From assembly GCA_020718585.1 (NCBI GenBank), contig DYRS01000004.1, forward strand, positions 1 to 39,063: DNA of 39,063 nt, given 5' to 3'. Below, one piece after another: positions 32,441 through 39,063 of the stretch; position 1 is the stretch's first letter; every line of letters starts with the position of its first letter. The notes beneath the pieces are model-generated. The model made no database searches, was not told the origin of the DNA, and saw only the letters and a list, made by a program, of their open reading frames with translations. A program made the position numbers and the translations under genes. The DNA is from Chthoniobacter flavus. GTDB lineage: Bacteria; Verrucomicrobiota; Verrucomicrobiia; Chthoniobacterales; Terrimicrobiaceae.

Positions 32441-33363
32441 AAATTCTTGTCACAGGAGGATCGGGTTTTATCGGGAGTCACCTTGTCGAGCGCTATCAGG
32501 GCCGCGCGGAGGTCATCGTGCTTGACAACCTTCGCTCCGGCCGCAGGGGCAATCTCGACGGGCTGGAGTGCCGGTTCGTCGAGGGGAGTATTCTTGACGC
32601 CAAGCTCGTGAGGGAGCTTGCGGAGGGGGTTGACCAGATTTTCCACCTTGCCGCGATGGTGAGTGTTCCCGAATCGATGGAGGATCCGCTCGAGACGGTC
32701 TCGATCAACATCACGGGGCTGCTCAATGTCCTGGAGGCCGCGCGCGCGGCGCGGGTTGGACGTTTTGTGTTCGCCAGTTCGGCCGCAGTTTATGGGGAAA
32801 ACACCCCGCAGCCCGCAGTTGAGACCGCCGTGCCGGATCCGAGGAGCCCCTATGCGATCACCAAGCTGGACGGGGAATACTACTGCTCGCTCTTTGCGCG
32901 TGAGGGCTGGGTCTCGACTGCCTGCCTGCGGTTTTTCAACGTGTTCGGTCCGCGACAGGATCCCGCGAGTCCCTATGCGGCCGCCGTGCCGATTTTTGCG
33001 GCAAGGGCACTGGCTGGAAAGCCTCTCACGGTTTATGGGGACGGCGGGCAGACACGGGATTTTATTTCTGTGAAGGATATTGCCGGCGCACTGGATTTTA
33101 TCGCCGGAAGCGGGGAAACCGGGGTGTTCAATGCCGGTTACGGGAGCTCGATCACCGTGCTTGAGCTCGCGAACAGGATCCTTGCGCTGGCCGGTTCGGG
33201 GTCCGCGATCGAGCACGCGCCGGTCCGTGCGGGCGATATCCGCCACTCGACCTCGGATCCCGGGAAACTTTTTCGCTCCGGGTGGGTGCCGGAACACGGC
33301 CTGGAGGAGGCACTGGGTGAAACGGTGGCGGCGATGAGGGAGGCCGCCGGACGGGCAGGTTGA
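32437..33363 (+). CDS. UDP-N-acetylhexosamine 4-epimerase (GalE/WbpP-type SDR)
   Basis: This 308-residue extended SDR should interconvert UDP-GlcNAc and UDP-GalNAc. It has the Rossmann start ILVTGGSGFIGSHLVERY, the catalytic FASSAAVYG and SPYAITK (Tyr139, Lys143), and RFFNVFGPRQDPASPYAAAV, which resembles the HexNAc-type epimerase WbpP more than Glc-type GalE. It follows NahK (ATGA overlap) and precedes nagA. The order kinase, uridylyltransferase, epimerase is that of a Leloir-like route for N-acetylhexosamines. Confidence 0.85.
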   Translation: MKILVTGGSGFIGSHLVERYQGRAEVIVLDNLRSGRRGNLDGLECRFVEGSILDAKLVRELAEGVDQIFHLAAMVSVPESMEDPLETVSINITGLLNVLEAARAARVGRFVFASSAAVYGENTPQPAVETAVPDPRSPYAITKLDGEYYCSLFAREGWVSTACLRFFNVFGPRQDPASPYAAAVPIFAARALAGKPLTVYGDGGQTRDFISVKDIAGALDFIAGSGETGVFNAGYGSSITVLELANRILALAGSGSAIEHAPVRAGDIRHSTSDPGKLFRSGWVPEHGLEEALGETVAAMREAAGRAG

Positions 33364-33368
33364 ATCTC

Positions 33369-34394
33369 ATGGAAAGCCTCCCCCGCGAATCTCCTCCATC
33401 CGCCCAAGCGGTTTGCAATGCCGGTCCCCGGCGGTCCGCGGAGAGAGTCAGCCTCTTCGACGTCCAGGTCAACGGATTCGCCGGAGTGGATTTTCAGAAT
33501 CCCAACCTTTCCTGCGAAGATCTGCTGTCCGCAGTCCGTGCGCTTGCGCGCCACAGCGTGCGGCGGTTTTTTTTGACGCTGATCACCGATGAAATCGGCG
33601 CGCTGGAAACCAAGTTTCGTCGCATTGAGGATTTTCGTTCCCGCGAGCCCGGGATCGGGGAGGCGATCTGCGGCTACCATTTAGAGGGCCCGTGGATTTC
33701 GCCCTTGCCGGGATTTCGCGGGGCGCACGATCTCGGGGCCGTTAAGGCACCCGTGCGCGGGGACTTCGATACATTGCAAAGGGCCGCGGGAAACAACATC
33801 CGCCTTGTGACACTGGCTCCGGAGCTTCCGGGCTGCGTGGAATTCCTCCGGGGCCTGACGTCCGCCGGGGTTGCCGTATCCATCGGGCACAGCGACGCCT
33901 CCGAGGAGGACATCGGAGCGGCGATCGATGCCGGAGCAAAGTTCTGCACGCACCTCGGGAATGGGGTTCCGGAAATGTTGCCGCGCCATGCGAACGTGGT
34001 GCAGAGGCTTTTGGCGCGAGACGAGCTCACGGCATTTTTCATCCCCGACGGGATCCATCTTCCCCCGTCAACGCTCAGGAATTTTTTCCGGGCGAAGCCG
34101 GACGGGAAGGCGGTATTCACGACGGATTGCATGTCTGCGGCTGGGGCCCCCTGCGGGTGCCACCGACTCGGGAAGATCGAGGTCGAGGTGGGCGGGGACC
34201 GCGTAGTCCGATTGCCCGGCAGCCAACAATTTGCAGGGTCCGCACTTGAGCCGGAGCGCGCCGTCGAAAATGCGAGCCGGTGGATCGGGCTCCCGAAGGC
34301 CCGCGCCCGCGAGCTTTTTTCTTCCGTCGTGGCCTCACATTTTGGAATCGACCTCCCGTTTTGCCCTGCCTGTCATGAACATGAAACCACCTGA
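33369..34394 (+). CDS. nagA: N-acetylglucosamine-6-phosphate deacetylase, short form
   Basis: NagA removes acetate from GlcNAc-6-P to yield GlcN-6-P. The amidohydrolase motifs are present: DVQVNGFAGVDFQNPN, CGYHLEGPWIS (metal Glu at about 106), SIGHSDASEEDIG (His at about 174), CTHLGNGVPEML (His at about 195) and FTTDCMSAAG (catalytic Asp at about 253). At 341 residues it is shorter than usual (about 380) because little precedes DVQVNG: most of the N-terminal beta-sandwich half is missing or reduced. The ATG at 33369 is used; a TTG at 33360 overlapping the epimerase stop is an alternative. It overlaps nagB by 20 bases. Confidence 0.88.
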   Translation: MESLPRESPPSAQAVCNAGPRRSAERVSLFDVQVNGFAGVDFQNPNLSCEDLLSAVRALARHSVRRFFLTLITDEIGALETKFRRIEDFRSREPGIGEAICGYHLEGPWISPLPGFRGAHDLGAVKAPVRGDFDTLQRAAGNNIRLVTLAPELPGCVEFLRGLTSAGVAVSIGHSDASEEDIGAAIDAGAKFCTHLGNGVPEMLPRHANVVQRLLARDELTAFFIPDGIHLPPSTLRNFFRAKPDGKAVFTTDCMSAAGAPCGCHRLGKIEVEVGGDRVVRLPGSQQFAGSALEPERAVENASRWIGLPKARARELFSSVVASHFGIDLPFCPACHEHETT

Positions 34395-35169
34395 CCTTCT
34401 TTCCTCCTCCCGTTTTTCCATTGAAATCCACGCCACCCGCGGGAGTGCCGGAGCCTCTGCGGCGGCGAGGGCGGCGGAGATCCTCCGCTGCGCACTGCGG
34501 GAACGTGGGGAAGCGCGGGCGATTGTGGCCAGCGCCCCTTCACAGGACGAGTTGCTTGCCGGCCTGGCATCGGCTCCGGATATCGACTGGGGGAAAATCA
34601 CCATTTTTCACATGGACGAATACGAGGGGCTGCCGGAGTCGCATCCGGCGACTTTCCGGGCGTATCAGAGGCGGAATTTTCTCTCGAAGATCACCCCGCG
34701 TGTCTTTCATGGCATCTGCGGGGAGTCGCCGGATCTGGAGGCCGAGTGCGCGCGGTATGCGGCCCTGCTTGCGGAGGCTCCCATCGACCTCCTTTGCATG
34801 GGGATCGGCGAGAATGGGCACATAGCATTCAATGATCCGCCCGTGGCGGATTTCTGCGATCCCTTGGACGCCAGGGTGGTTGAGTTGGATGAGGCCTGCC
34901 GTCGGCAGCAGGTCAATGACGGGTGTTTTCCAGACATGGAGTCCGTGCCGGCGCGGGCGGTCACCCTCACCTGCCCCGCGCTCATGAGGGCGGCTCACGC
35001 GGTCTGCATCGTGCCGGGTCCCCGCAAGGCAAAAGCCGTGCGCGACGCGCTGCTGGGACCGGTTTCCGAGGCATGCCCCGCCTCGATTTTGCGGGCGCAC
35101 CCGGACGCATATGTCTATTTGGATACGGGCTCCGCATCCGGGCTCGGCAACCTCCTGCGATCATGTTGA
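34375..35169 (+). CDS. nagB: Glucosamine-6-phosphate deaminase
   Basis: NagB turns GlcN-6-P into fructose-6-P and ammonia, delivering the sugar to glycolysis. The 264-residue protein shows ITIFHMDEYEGLPESHPATF and LLCMGIGENGHIAFNDPP, both diagnostic for the deaminase family; MDEY carries the active-site Asp. VCIVPGPRKAKAVRDALLGP and SILRAHPDAYVYLD complete the C-terminal pattern. The ATG at 34375 is inside the end of nagA (20-base overlap), and its stop overlaps the start of the lyase lipoprotein by 7 bases. The chain of overlaps shows one transcription unit. Confidence 0.92.
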   Translation: MNMKPPDLLSSSRFSIEIHATRGSAGASAAARAAEILRCALRERGEARAIVASAPSQDELLAGLASAPDIDWGKITIFHMDEYEGLPESHPATFRAYQRRNFLSKITPRVFHGICGESPDLEAECARYAALLAEAPIDLLCMGIGENGHIAFNDPPVADFCDPLDARVVELDEACRRQQVNDGCFPDMESVPARAVTLTCPALMRAAHAVCIVPGPRKAKAVRDALLGPVSEACPASILRAHPDAYVYLDTGSASGLGNLLRSC

Positions 35170-37133
35170 ACAAGCCCCCCACCTCTCCCGCTCTCCCCCC
35201 GGTTCTCCTCTGCGCAATGGCCGTCGCCATTTGCGCGTTTGCGGTTTCCTGTCAGCGCAAACCCGCACCCGAGCGTCCGACACCAGAGGTGCAGACGCCC
35301 ACCACGGCTTCGCAGCCGCCTGCCGGGGTGCCAGGGAAGCCACCAACCCCGGAGCGGGTGGCGGAGATCGCAAAGATGCTCAACGGCAAAGCGGTTGGGC
35401 TGTGCTCACCGATCGGAGAGCGTGCGGCATGGACGGGGATCCCTGGAGGGACGGATATTGTTTCGTATGCGGCGCAATCCGCATCGGCACCGGCACCGGA
35501 GACGACGGACGATCTGTATTTGGCCTTCAAAAATACGGGAGACCGGCGCGGGTTTGAGGATGTTGCCTCGCGGAGACGCATGCGCCTGACGCAGTTTGTT
35601 CTTGGGGAGTGCATCGAAGACAAGGGCCGGTTTCTTGCGCCTGCGGAGAAGGAAATTGCGGCAATTTTGGACGAGCGGGCCTGGACGCTTCCCGCCCACG
35701 ACCGCGATCTGAAGAGCTTCAACGGGCAGCCGATTGTGGATCTGGCCGCGTCCCAGCGGGGGTGGATCCTTGCTTCGTCCGATTACCTTTTGGGCGACAA
35801 ACTGCGGCCCGAAACGCGCGCGCGCATCCGGGCGGAGGTCGCCCGGAGGGTCCTCCTGCCTTACAAGGAAGCGGTGATGGGAACCTCCCTCCAGGGCGCT
35901 CCCTGGATCAAAGACAAAGCGAAAACGAACTGGAATGCGGTGTGCCATGCCGGGATTGTCGGAGCCGCCCTGGCACTCGGAGGCGAGCCAGCGGATCTTG
36001 CTTGGTATGTTTCGGCCGCGGAGAATTTTCTCCCGTATTATTTCGACGGGTTCGGAAAGGATGGGTATTGCCCGGAAGGCCTTGGTTACTGGAACTACGG
36101 GTTCGGGCATTTTGTCATGCTGGCGGAGACGGTCGGACGCGCCACCGGCTGGCAAATCGACTTTTACCTTCTGGACAAAGTGGAGGCGATTCTGGCGTAT
36201 CCCAACCGGATCGCCCTCTTTCCGGGTGTGTATCCCGCCTTTTCGGATATGGATCCCACGGTGCAACCCGAGCCGTGGATCCCAGCCCTCGTGCGTTCGC
36301 GCTCCGACCAGAAGGGATCTCCGTGTCGGCTCACAAAAAAAATGCCGCTTTTCGAGGCCCTCGCGGCGGCGACGGCAAGATGCGACGGGAAGGCAGCTCC
36401 CCCGCTTGCTCTGCGCGACGAGTTTCCCGATGCGGGCGTTTATGTTCTTCGCAGTGAAGGTGCCTCTTCGGGGAAGGGACTCGCGATGGCCTTCATGGTC
36501 GGCGACAACGGAGAGCCGCACAACCACGACGACATCGGCTCCTATGCGGTCGCGCGCGATGGACGCATTGTTTTGGCGGATCCCGGAGCGGAAGTTTATA
36601 CTGCGAGAACCTTCGGTCCGCGCCGCTATGAAAGCCGGGTCCTCAGTTCCTTCGGCCACCCGGTGCCGGCGCCTGATGGTGCTTTGCAGGACACCGGCGC
36701 ACAGGCCCGTGGCTCGATCACCGATGCCAAGCTTTCGCCGCAGGCGGATTCCTTCCTCATCGATCTCGGGCAGGCTTACGTGAAATCGGCTCCCGGTCTG
36801 GAGGCACTCACGCGTCGGATCGAGTTCCTCCGTGCGCCGGAGCCGGAGATCCGCATCACCGACACGGCGGATTTCCGGGGACGCGGATTTTTGGAAACCG
36901 CGCTTGTGACATTCGGTTCGTGCGCCGAAAAGGACCCCGGGGAATTGACGGTGGCCAGCGAAGGAGCCGGGCTCCTCGTCAAAGTTTCGTCCAACCGCGG
37001 GCCCGTCGCGTGTTCCCAGAACGTGATCGATGAGAAATTGCCGGGAGGAAAGAAACCTTTGCGGATCGGCCTCAGGGCAGAGCCCGGGGAGGGCGGGTCC
37101 TGGATTTCATATTCACTCAGCCCTTCTCCATGA
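35163..37133 (+). CDS. Heparinase II/III-like polysaccharide lyase, putative lipoprotein
   Basis: Members of this family cleave uronic-acid-containing glycosaminoglycans or related polysaccharides by beta-elimination. The 656-residue protein has a signal segment (LLCAMAVAICAFAVSC) with a cysteine at residue 30 as possible lipid anchor, then a Pro/Thr-rich linker. The alpha/alpha barrel has KTNWNAVCHAGIVGAALAL near 255 and the C-terminal domain has the conserved GEPHNHDDIGSYAV near 450, a hallmark of the family active or metal site. The rest of the C-terminal domain is beta-rich. In an operon with HexNAc salvage, the likely target is a HexNAc-containing polymer (chondroitin, hyaluronan, heparin-like or bacterial glycan); which one is not readable. 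Confidence 0.8.
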   Translation: MLNKPPTSPALPPVLLCAMAVAICAFAVSCQRKPAPERPTPEVQTPTTASQPPAGVPGKPPTPERVAEIAKMLNGKAVGLCSPIGERAAWTGIPGGTDIVSYAAQSASAPAPETTDDLYLAFKNTGDRRGFEDVASRRRMRLTQFVLGECIEDKGRFLAPAEKEIAAILDERAWTLPAHDRDLKSFNGQPIVDLAASQRGWILASSDYLLGDKLRPETRARIRAEVARRVLLPYKEAVMGTSLQGAPWIKDKAKTNWNAVCHAGIVGAALALGGEPADLAWYVSAAENFLPYYFDGFGKDGYCPEGLGYWNYGFGHFVMLAETVGRATGWQIDFYLLDKVEAILAYPNRIALFPGVYPAFSDMDPTVQPEPWIPALVRSRSDQKGSPCRLTKKMPLFEALAAATARCDGKAAPPLALRDEFPDAGVYVLRSEGASSGKGLAMAFMVGDNGEPHNHDDIGSYAVARDGRIVLADPGAEVYTARTFGPRRYESRVLSSFGHPVPAPDGALQDTGAQARGSITDAKLSPQADSFLIDLGQAYVKSAPGLEALTRRIEFLRAPEPEIRITDTADFRGRGFLETALVTFGSCAEKDPGELTVASEGAGLLVKVSSNRGPVACSQNVIDEKLPGGKKPLRIGLRAEPGEGGSWISYSLSPSP

Positions 37134-38491
37134 ACGGTGGAACCGGAGACCCCGTCCCGCGGAAGTGGATTGCGGGGACACTGACCTACGGAGCGACCGG
37201 ACTCGCCGTGCTTTTTTTCTGGCTCCTCTGGGGGGACTTCGCATGGAACATGAAGGAACGCTCGGTGATTCCCGTCGCCCAGTTGATGCTCAAGCGCTTC
37301 GGCGCGGCCGACTTCATCGTCGGGCTTTTGATTGGCTCTCTGCCGGCGGCGCTTGGGATGTTGCTGGTTCCGGTGGTGAGTGTGAAGTCCGACCGTCACC
37401 GCGGGCGGTGGGGGCGTCGCATCCCGTTTTTGTTGTATCCGGTTCCCTTCGCTCTGGTGGCTCTCACCGGCTTGGCGCAGGCGCCGGTCCTGTCGGATTG
37501 GATTCAGGCGCGGCTTGGGGAGAGCGCCGACCCGTATGTGGTGCGGATTTTGGTGTTCTCGATCTTTTGGACCCTGTTTGAGATTGCGAGCGTGGTGTCG
37601 AATGCGGTCTTCGGGGGATTGATCAACGACGTGGTGCCGCATGAAGTGATCGGGCGGTTTTTCGGGTTGTTCCGGGCGGTGAGTTTGGTGGCGGGAATTA
37701 TTTTCAATTACCTCATCATGGGCCATGCCGAGGAGCAATACGGGTGGATTTTCCTCGGAGTCGGCCTCCTCTACGGGGTCGGCTTTCCCCTGATGTGCCT
37801 GAACATCAAGGAGGGGAAGTATCCTCCCCCGGCACCCGCGTCGGATCGGGTGGGCGCGGGCATGGTCACTTATGTGCGCGAATGCTACGGACAGCCCTAC
37901 TACATGCTGCTCTTCGTGGGGATGACCCTTGCGGCGGTCTCCTTCGGGCCGGTCAACGCATTCAGTGTTTTCTACGCAAAAAGCGTAGGCATGAGCATGG
38001 ACTCTTACGGGAAATACCTTTCGCTCACCTACGCCATCTCGCTCGTGCTGAGTTATTTTCTCGGAGTTCTCGCCGACCGGTTCCATCCGCTCCGCACGTC
38101 GATTGTGGCGGCGGTTCTTTACGCCGGGGCCATGTTCTGGGGTGGTTTTGCGGCGGACACCCCAGCGGCGTTTGCTGTCTTCTTTGTCCTGCACGGCGTG
38201 CTCGCCGGGGTTTATGCGACCGTCTCGGCCTCGCTCGGGCAGCGCCTTTTCCCACGGGCAAAATTCGCGCAGTTCGCCTCGGCGGGAGGCATCCTGACGG
38301 CAGTCGCTTTTTTTGTGACGCCCGCGCTTGTCGGGGGGATCCTCGATGCCAGCGGACACGCTTACCGCATCACGTTCTGGGCGGCCGGGATTTTGGCCGC
38401 CGGCGCGGTTTTTGTTTTGCTGTCCGTCGAGGCCCGATTCCGCAAGCTGGGTGGACTGACGGGATATTGCCCGCCGGAAAGCGGAGGGTAG
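37130..38491 (+). CDS. MFS/GPH-like sugar transporter
   Basis: The 453-residue protein has about 12 hydrophobic segments and the cytoplasmic-loop pattern SDRHRGRWGRRIPFLLYPV after the second or third helix, typical of MFS symporters of the GPH/SLC45 type. It has LWGDFAWNMKERSVIPVAQL near the start, a large central loop (about 215-240), and VFYAKSVGMSMDSYGKYLSL in the second half. It should bring in the mono- or disaccharide released by the surface lyase. The ATG overlaps the lyase stop (ATGA). Substrate is inferred from the operon only. Confidence 0.85.
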   Translation: MNGGTGDPVPRKWIAGTLTYGATGLAVLFFWLLWGDFAWNMKERSVIPVAQLMLKRFGAADFIVGLLIGSLPAALGMLLVPVVSVKSDRHRGRWGRRIPFLLYPVPFALVALTGLAQAPVLSDWIQARLGESADPYVVRILVFSIFWTLFEIASVVSNAVFGGLINDVVPHEVIGRFFGLFRAVSLVAGIIFNYLIMGHAEEQYGWIFLGVGLLYGVGFPLMCLNIKEGKYPPPAPASDRVGAGMVTYVRECYGQPYYMLLFVGMTLAAVSFGPVNAFSVFYAKSVGMSMDSYGKYLSLTYAISLVLSYFLGVLADRFHPLRTSIVAAVLYAGAMFWGGFAADTPAAFAVFFVLHGVLAGVYATVSASLGQRLFPRAKFAQFASAGGILTAVAFFVTPALVGGILDASGHAYRITFWAAGILAAGAVFVLLSVEARFRKLGGLTGYCPPESGG

Positions 38492-38497
38492 GCCGGG

Positions 38498-39063
38498 TCA
38501 GCGCCAGGGGTTTCGGTATTTGACCCCGGCGAGGTCAAGGCGGACGAGGTGCGGACGCAGCCGTTCAAGAAAGCCGGAGTAATCGCGCCGGGAGGGAGCC
38601 GACCATGCCACCTCGGCCAGCGCACAGGCGCGGGGGAAGGTCATGTATTCCACAAGCGCGGGCGTGGGAAGGTACTCGGTCCAAATTTGTCCCTGAACCC
38701 CAAGGATGCGGGCGACTTCCACGGCGGTGAGCGCGGGGGCAATCGGCTCGAATGCGTAAACGGTTTCCAATGGGAGGTGCCCATGGATGGCAAGCGGCTC
38801 GGCCGATGAATCGGCGCTCTGGTAGAAATCCAGGTAGGTGAATTCCTTGGGAGCCATGACGACATCGAACCCTGCCTTGGCTGCGGCAATTCCCATTTCG
38901 GCACTCCGCCAGGACATCACGACCGAACCTTCGACGAACCCGCCTTCGAGGTTCTCATCCCAACCCAGCGTCCGCCTCCCGCGTTCACGGAGAAAGTCCG
39001 CCATTCGTGCCATGAACCAACCCTGGAGAGCTTCGGTTCCGGAAAGTCCGTGCGCGGCGATTT
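38498..39063 (-). CDS. Glycoside hydrolase family 20 beta-N-acetylhexosaminidase, C-terminal part (partial)
   Basis: The frame is open to the right edge and ends at 38498 with TGA. The visible 188 residues correspond to the C-terminal third of a GH20 hexosaminidase: GLSGTEALQGWFMARMADFL (end of the barrel helix), RTLGWDENLEGGF, VMSWRSAEMGIAAAKAGFDV, FTYLDFYQSADS, GVQGQIWTEYLPTPALVEYM and PRACALAEVAWS. The catalytic Asp-Glu pair lies in the missing part. GH20 enzymes release terminal GlcNAc or GalNAc, which fits the hexosamine operon it faces. It is convergent with the transporter gene, 6 bases apart. Confidence 0.9.
   Translation of the reverse strand, partial: IAAHGLSGTEALQGWFMARMADFLRERGRRTLGWDENLEGGFVEGSVVMSWRSAEMGIAAAKAGFDVVMAPKEFTYLDFYQSADSSAEPLAIHGHLPLETVYAFEPIAPALTAVEVARILGVQGQIWTEYLPTPALVEYMTFPRACALAEVAWSAPSRRDYSGFLERLRPHLVRLDLAGVKYRNPWR

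Overview
This is a high-GC bacterial window that most resembles Verrucomicrobiota (PVC superphylum). The main evidence is a microcompartment operon of the planctomycete/verrucomicrobial type, which uses an aldolase and no vitamin B12. Supporting it are SD-poor leaders, many 4-bp ATGA gene overlaps, and a carbohydrate-degradation island with a heparinase-type lyase, a GH20 hexosaminidase and hexosamine salvage. The assignment is an inference from gene content.

Layout. (1) 1-4640, minus strand: the front of a type I-E CRISPR-Cas operon (cas3, casA/cse1, casB/cse2, and the first two codons of the next gene). The rest of the operon and any array lie to the left. (2) 4641-5096: intergenic DNA with degenerate short repeats. 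(3) 5097-12339, minus strand: an eleven-gene bacterial microcompartment (BMC) operon, in transcription order pduL, BMC-H, BMC-H, ackA, BMC-H, BMC-P, acylating aldehyde dehydrogenase, BMC-P, BMC-P, class II aldolase, lactate/malate-type dehydrogenase. (4) 12480-16200, minus strand: a DeoR-family regulator that ends a chain of closely packed genes starting with ffh, rpsP and khpA, followed by a small lipoprotein candidate and a membrane protein. (5) 16359-28966: housekeeping genes on both strands: a HAD hydrolase, aroC, ruvB, ppk, coaX, a lytic transglycosylase, a secreted OB-fold protein, mnmG, hemL, a YiiX-like hydrolase and hom. (6) 29058-39063: a 39-residue lipoprotein with its own terminator, then a GntR/LacI-like regulator divergent from a seven-gene operon (nucleotidyltransferase, NahK-type kinase, UDP-HexNAc epimerase, nagA, nagB, heparinase II/III-like lipoprotein, MFS transporter). 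A convergent GH20 hexosaminidase runs off the right edge.

How the genes work together. In the BMC operon the aldolase should cleave a deoxysugar 1-phosphate (fuculose- or rhamnulose-1-phosphate in described PVC compartments) to DHAP and lactaldehyde. Inside the shell the aldehyde dehydrogenase would make the acyl-CoA and PduL the acyl-phosphate, and acetate kinase would then recover ATP. PduL, the aldehyde dehydrogenase and the aldolase all carry terminal amphipathic peptides of the kind that target cargo to the shell. Upstream of pduL, a sigma70-like promoter overlaps an inverted repeat. A near-copy of that repeat, with the same half-site spacing, lies inside the adjacent deoR gene. In the right-hand operon, amino sugars released from a polymer would be phosphorylated at C1, uridylylated, epimerised between GalNAc and GlcNAc forms, and fed to NagA and NagB.

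The least expected structures are non-coding. Degenerate period-7 repeats precede all three BMC-H genes, and a similar one precedes rpsP. A 9-bp hairpin separates the second BMC-H gene from ackA. No CRISPR array, rRNA, tRNA, insertion sequence or prophage gene was recognised.
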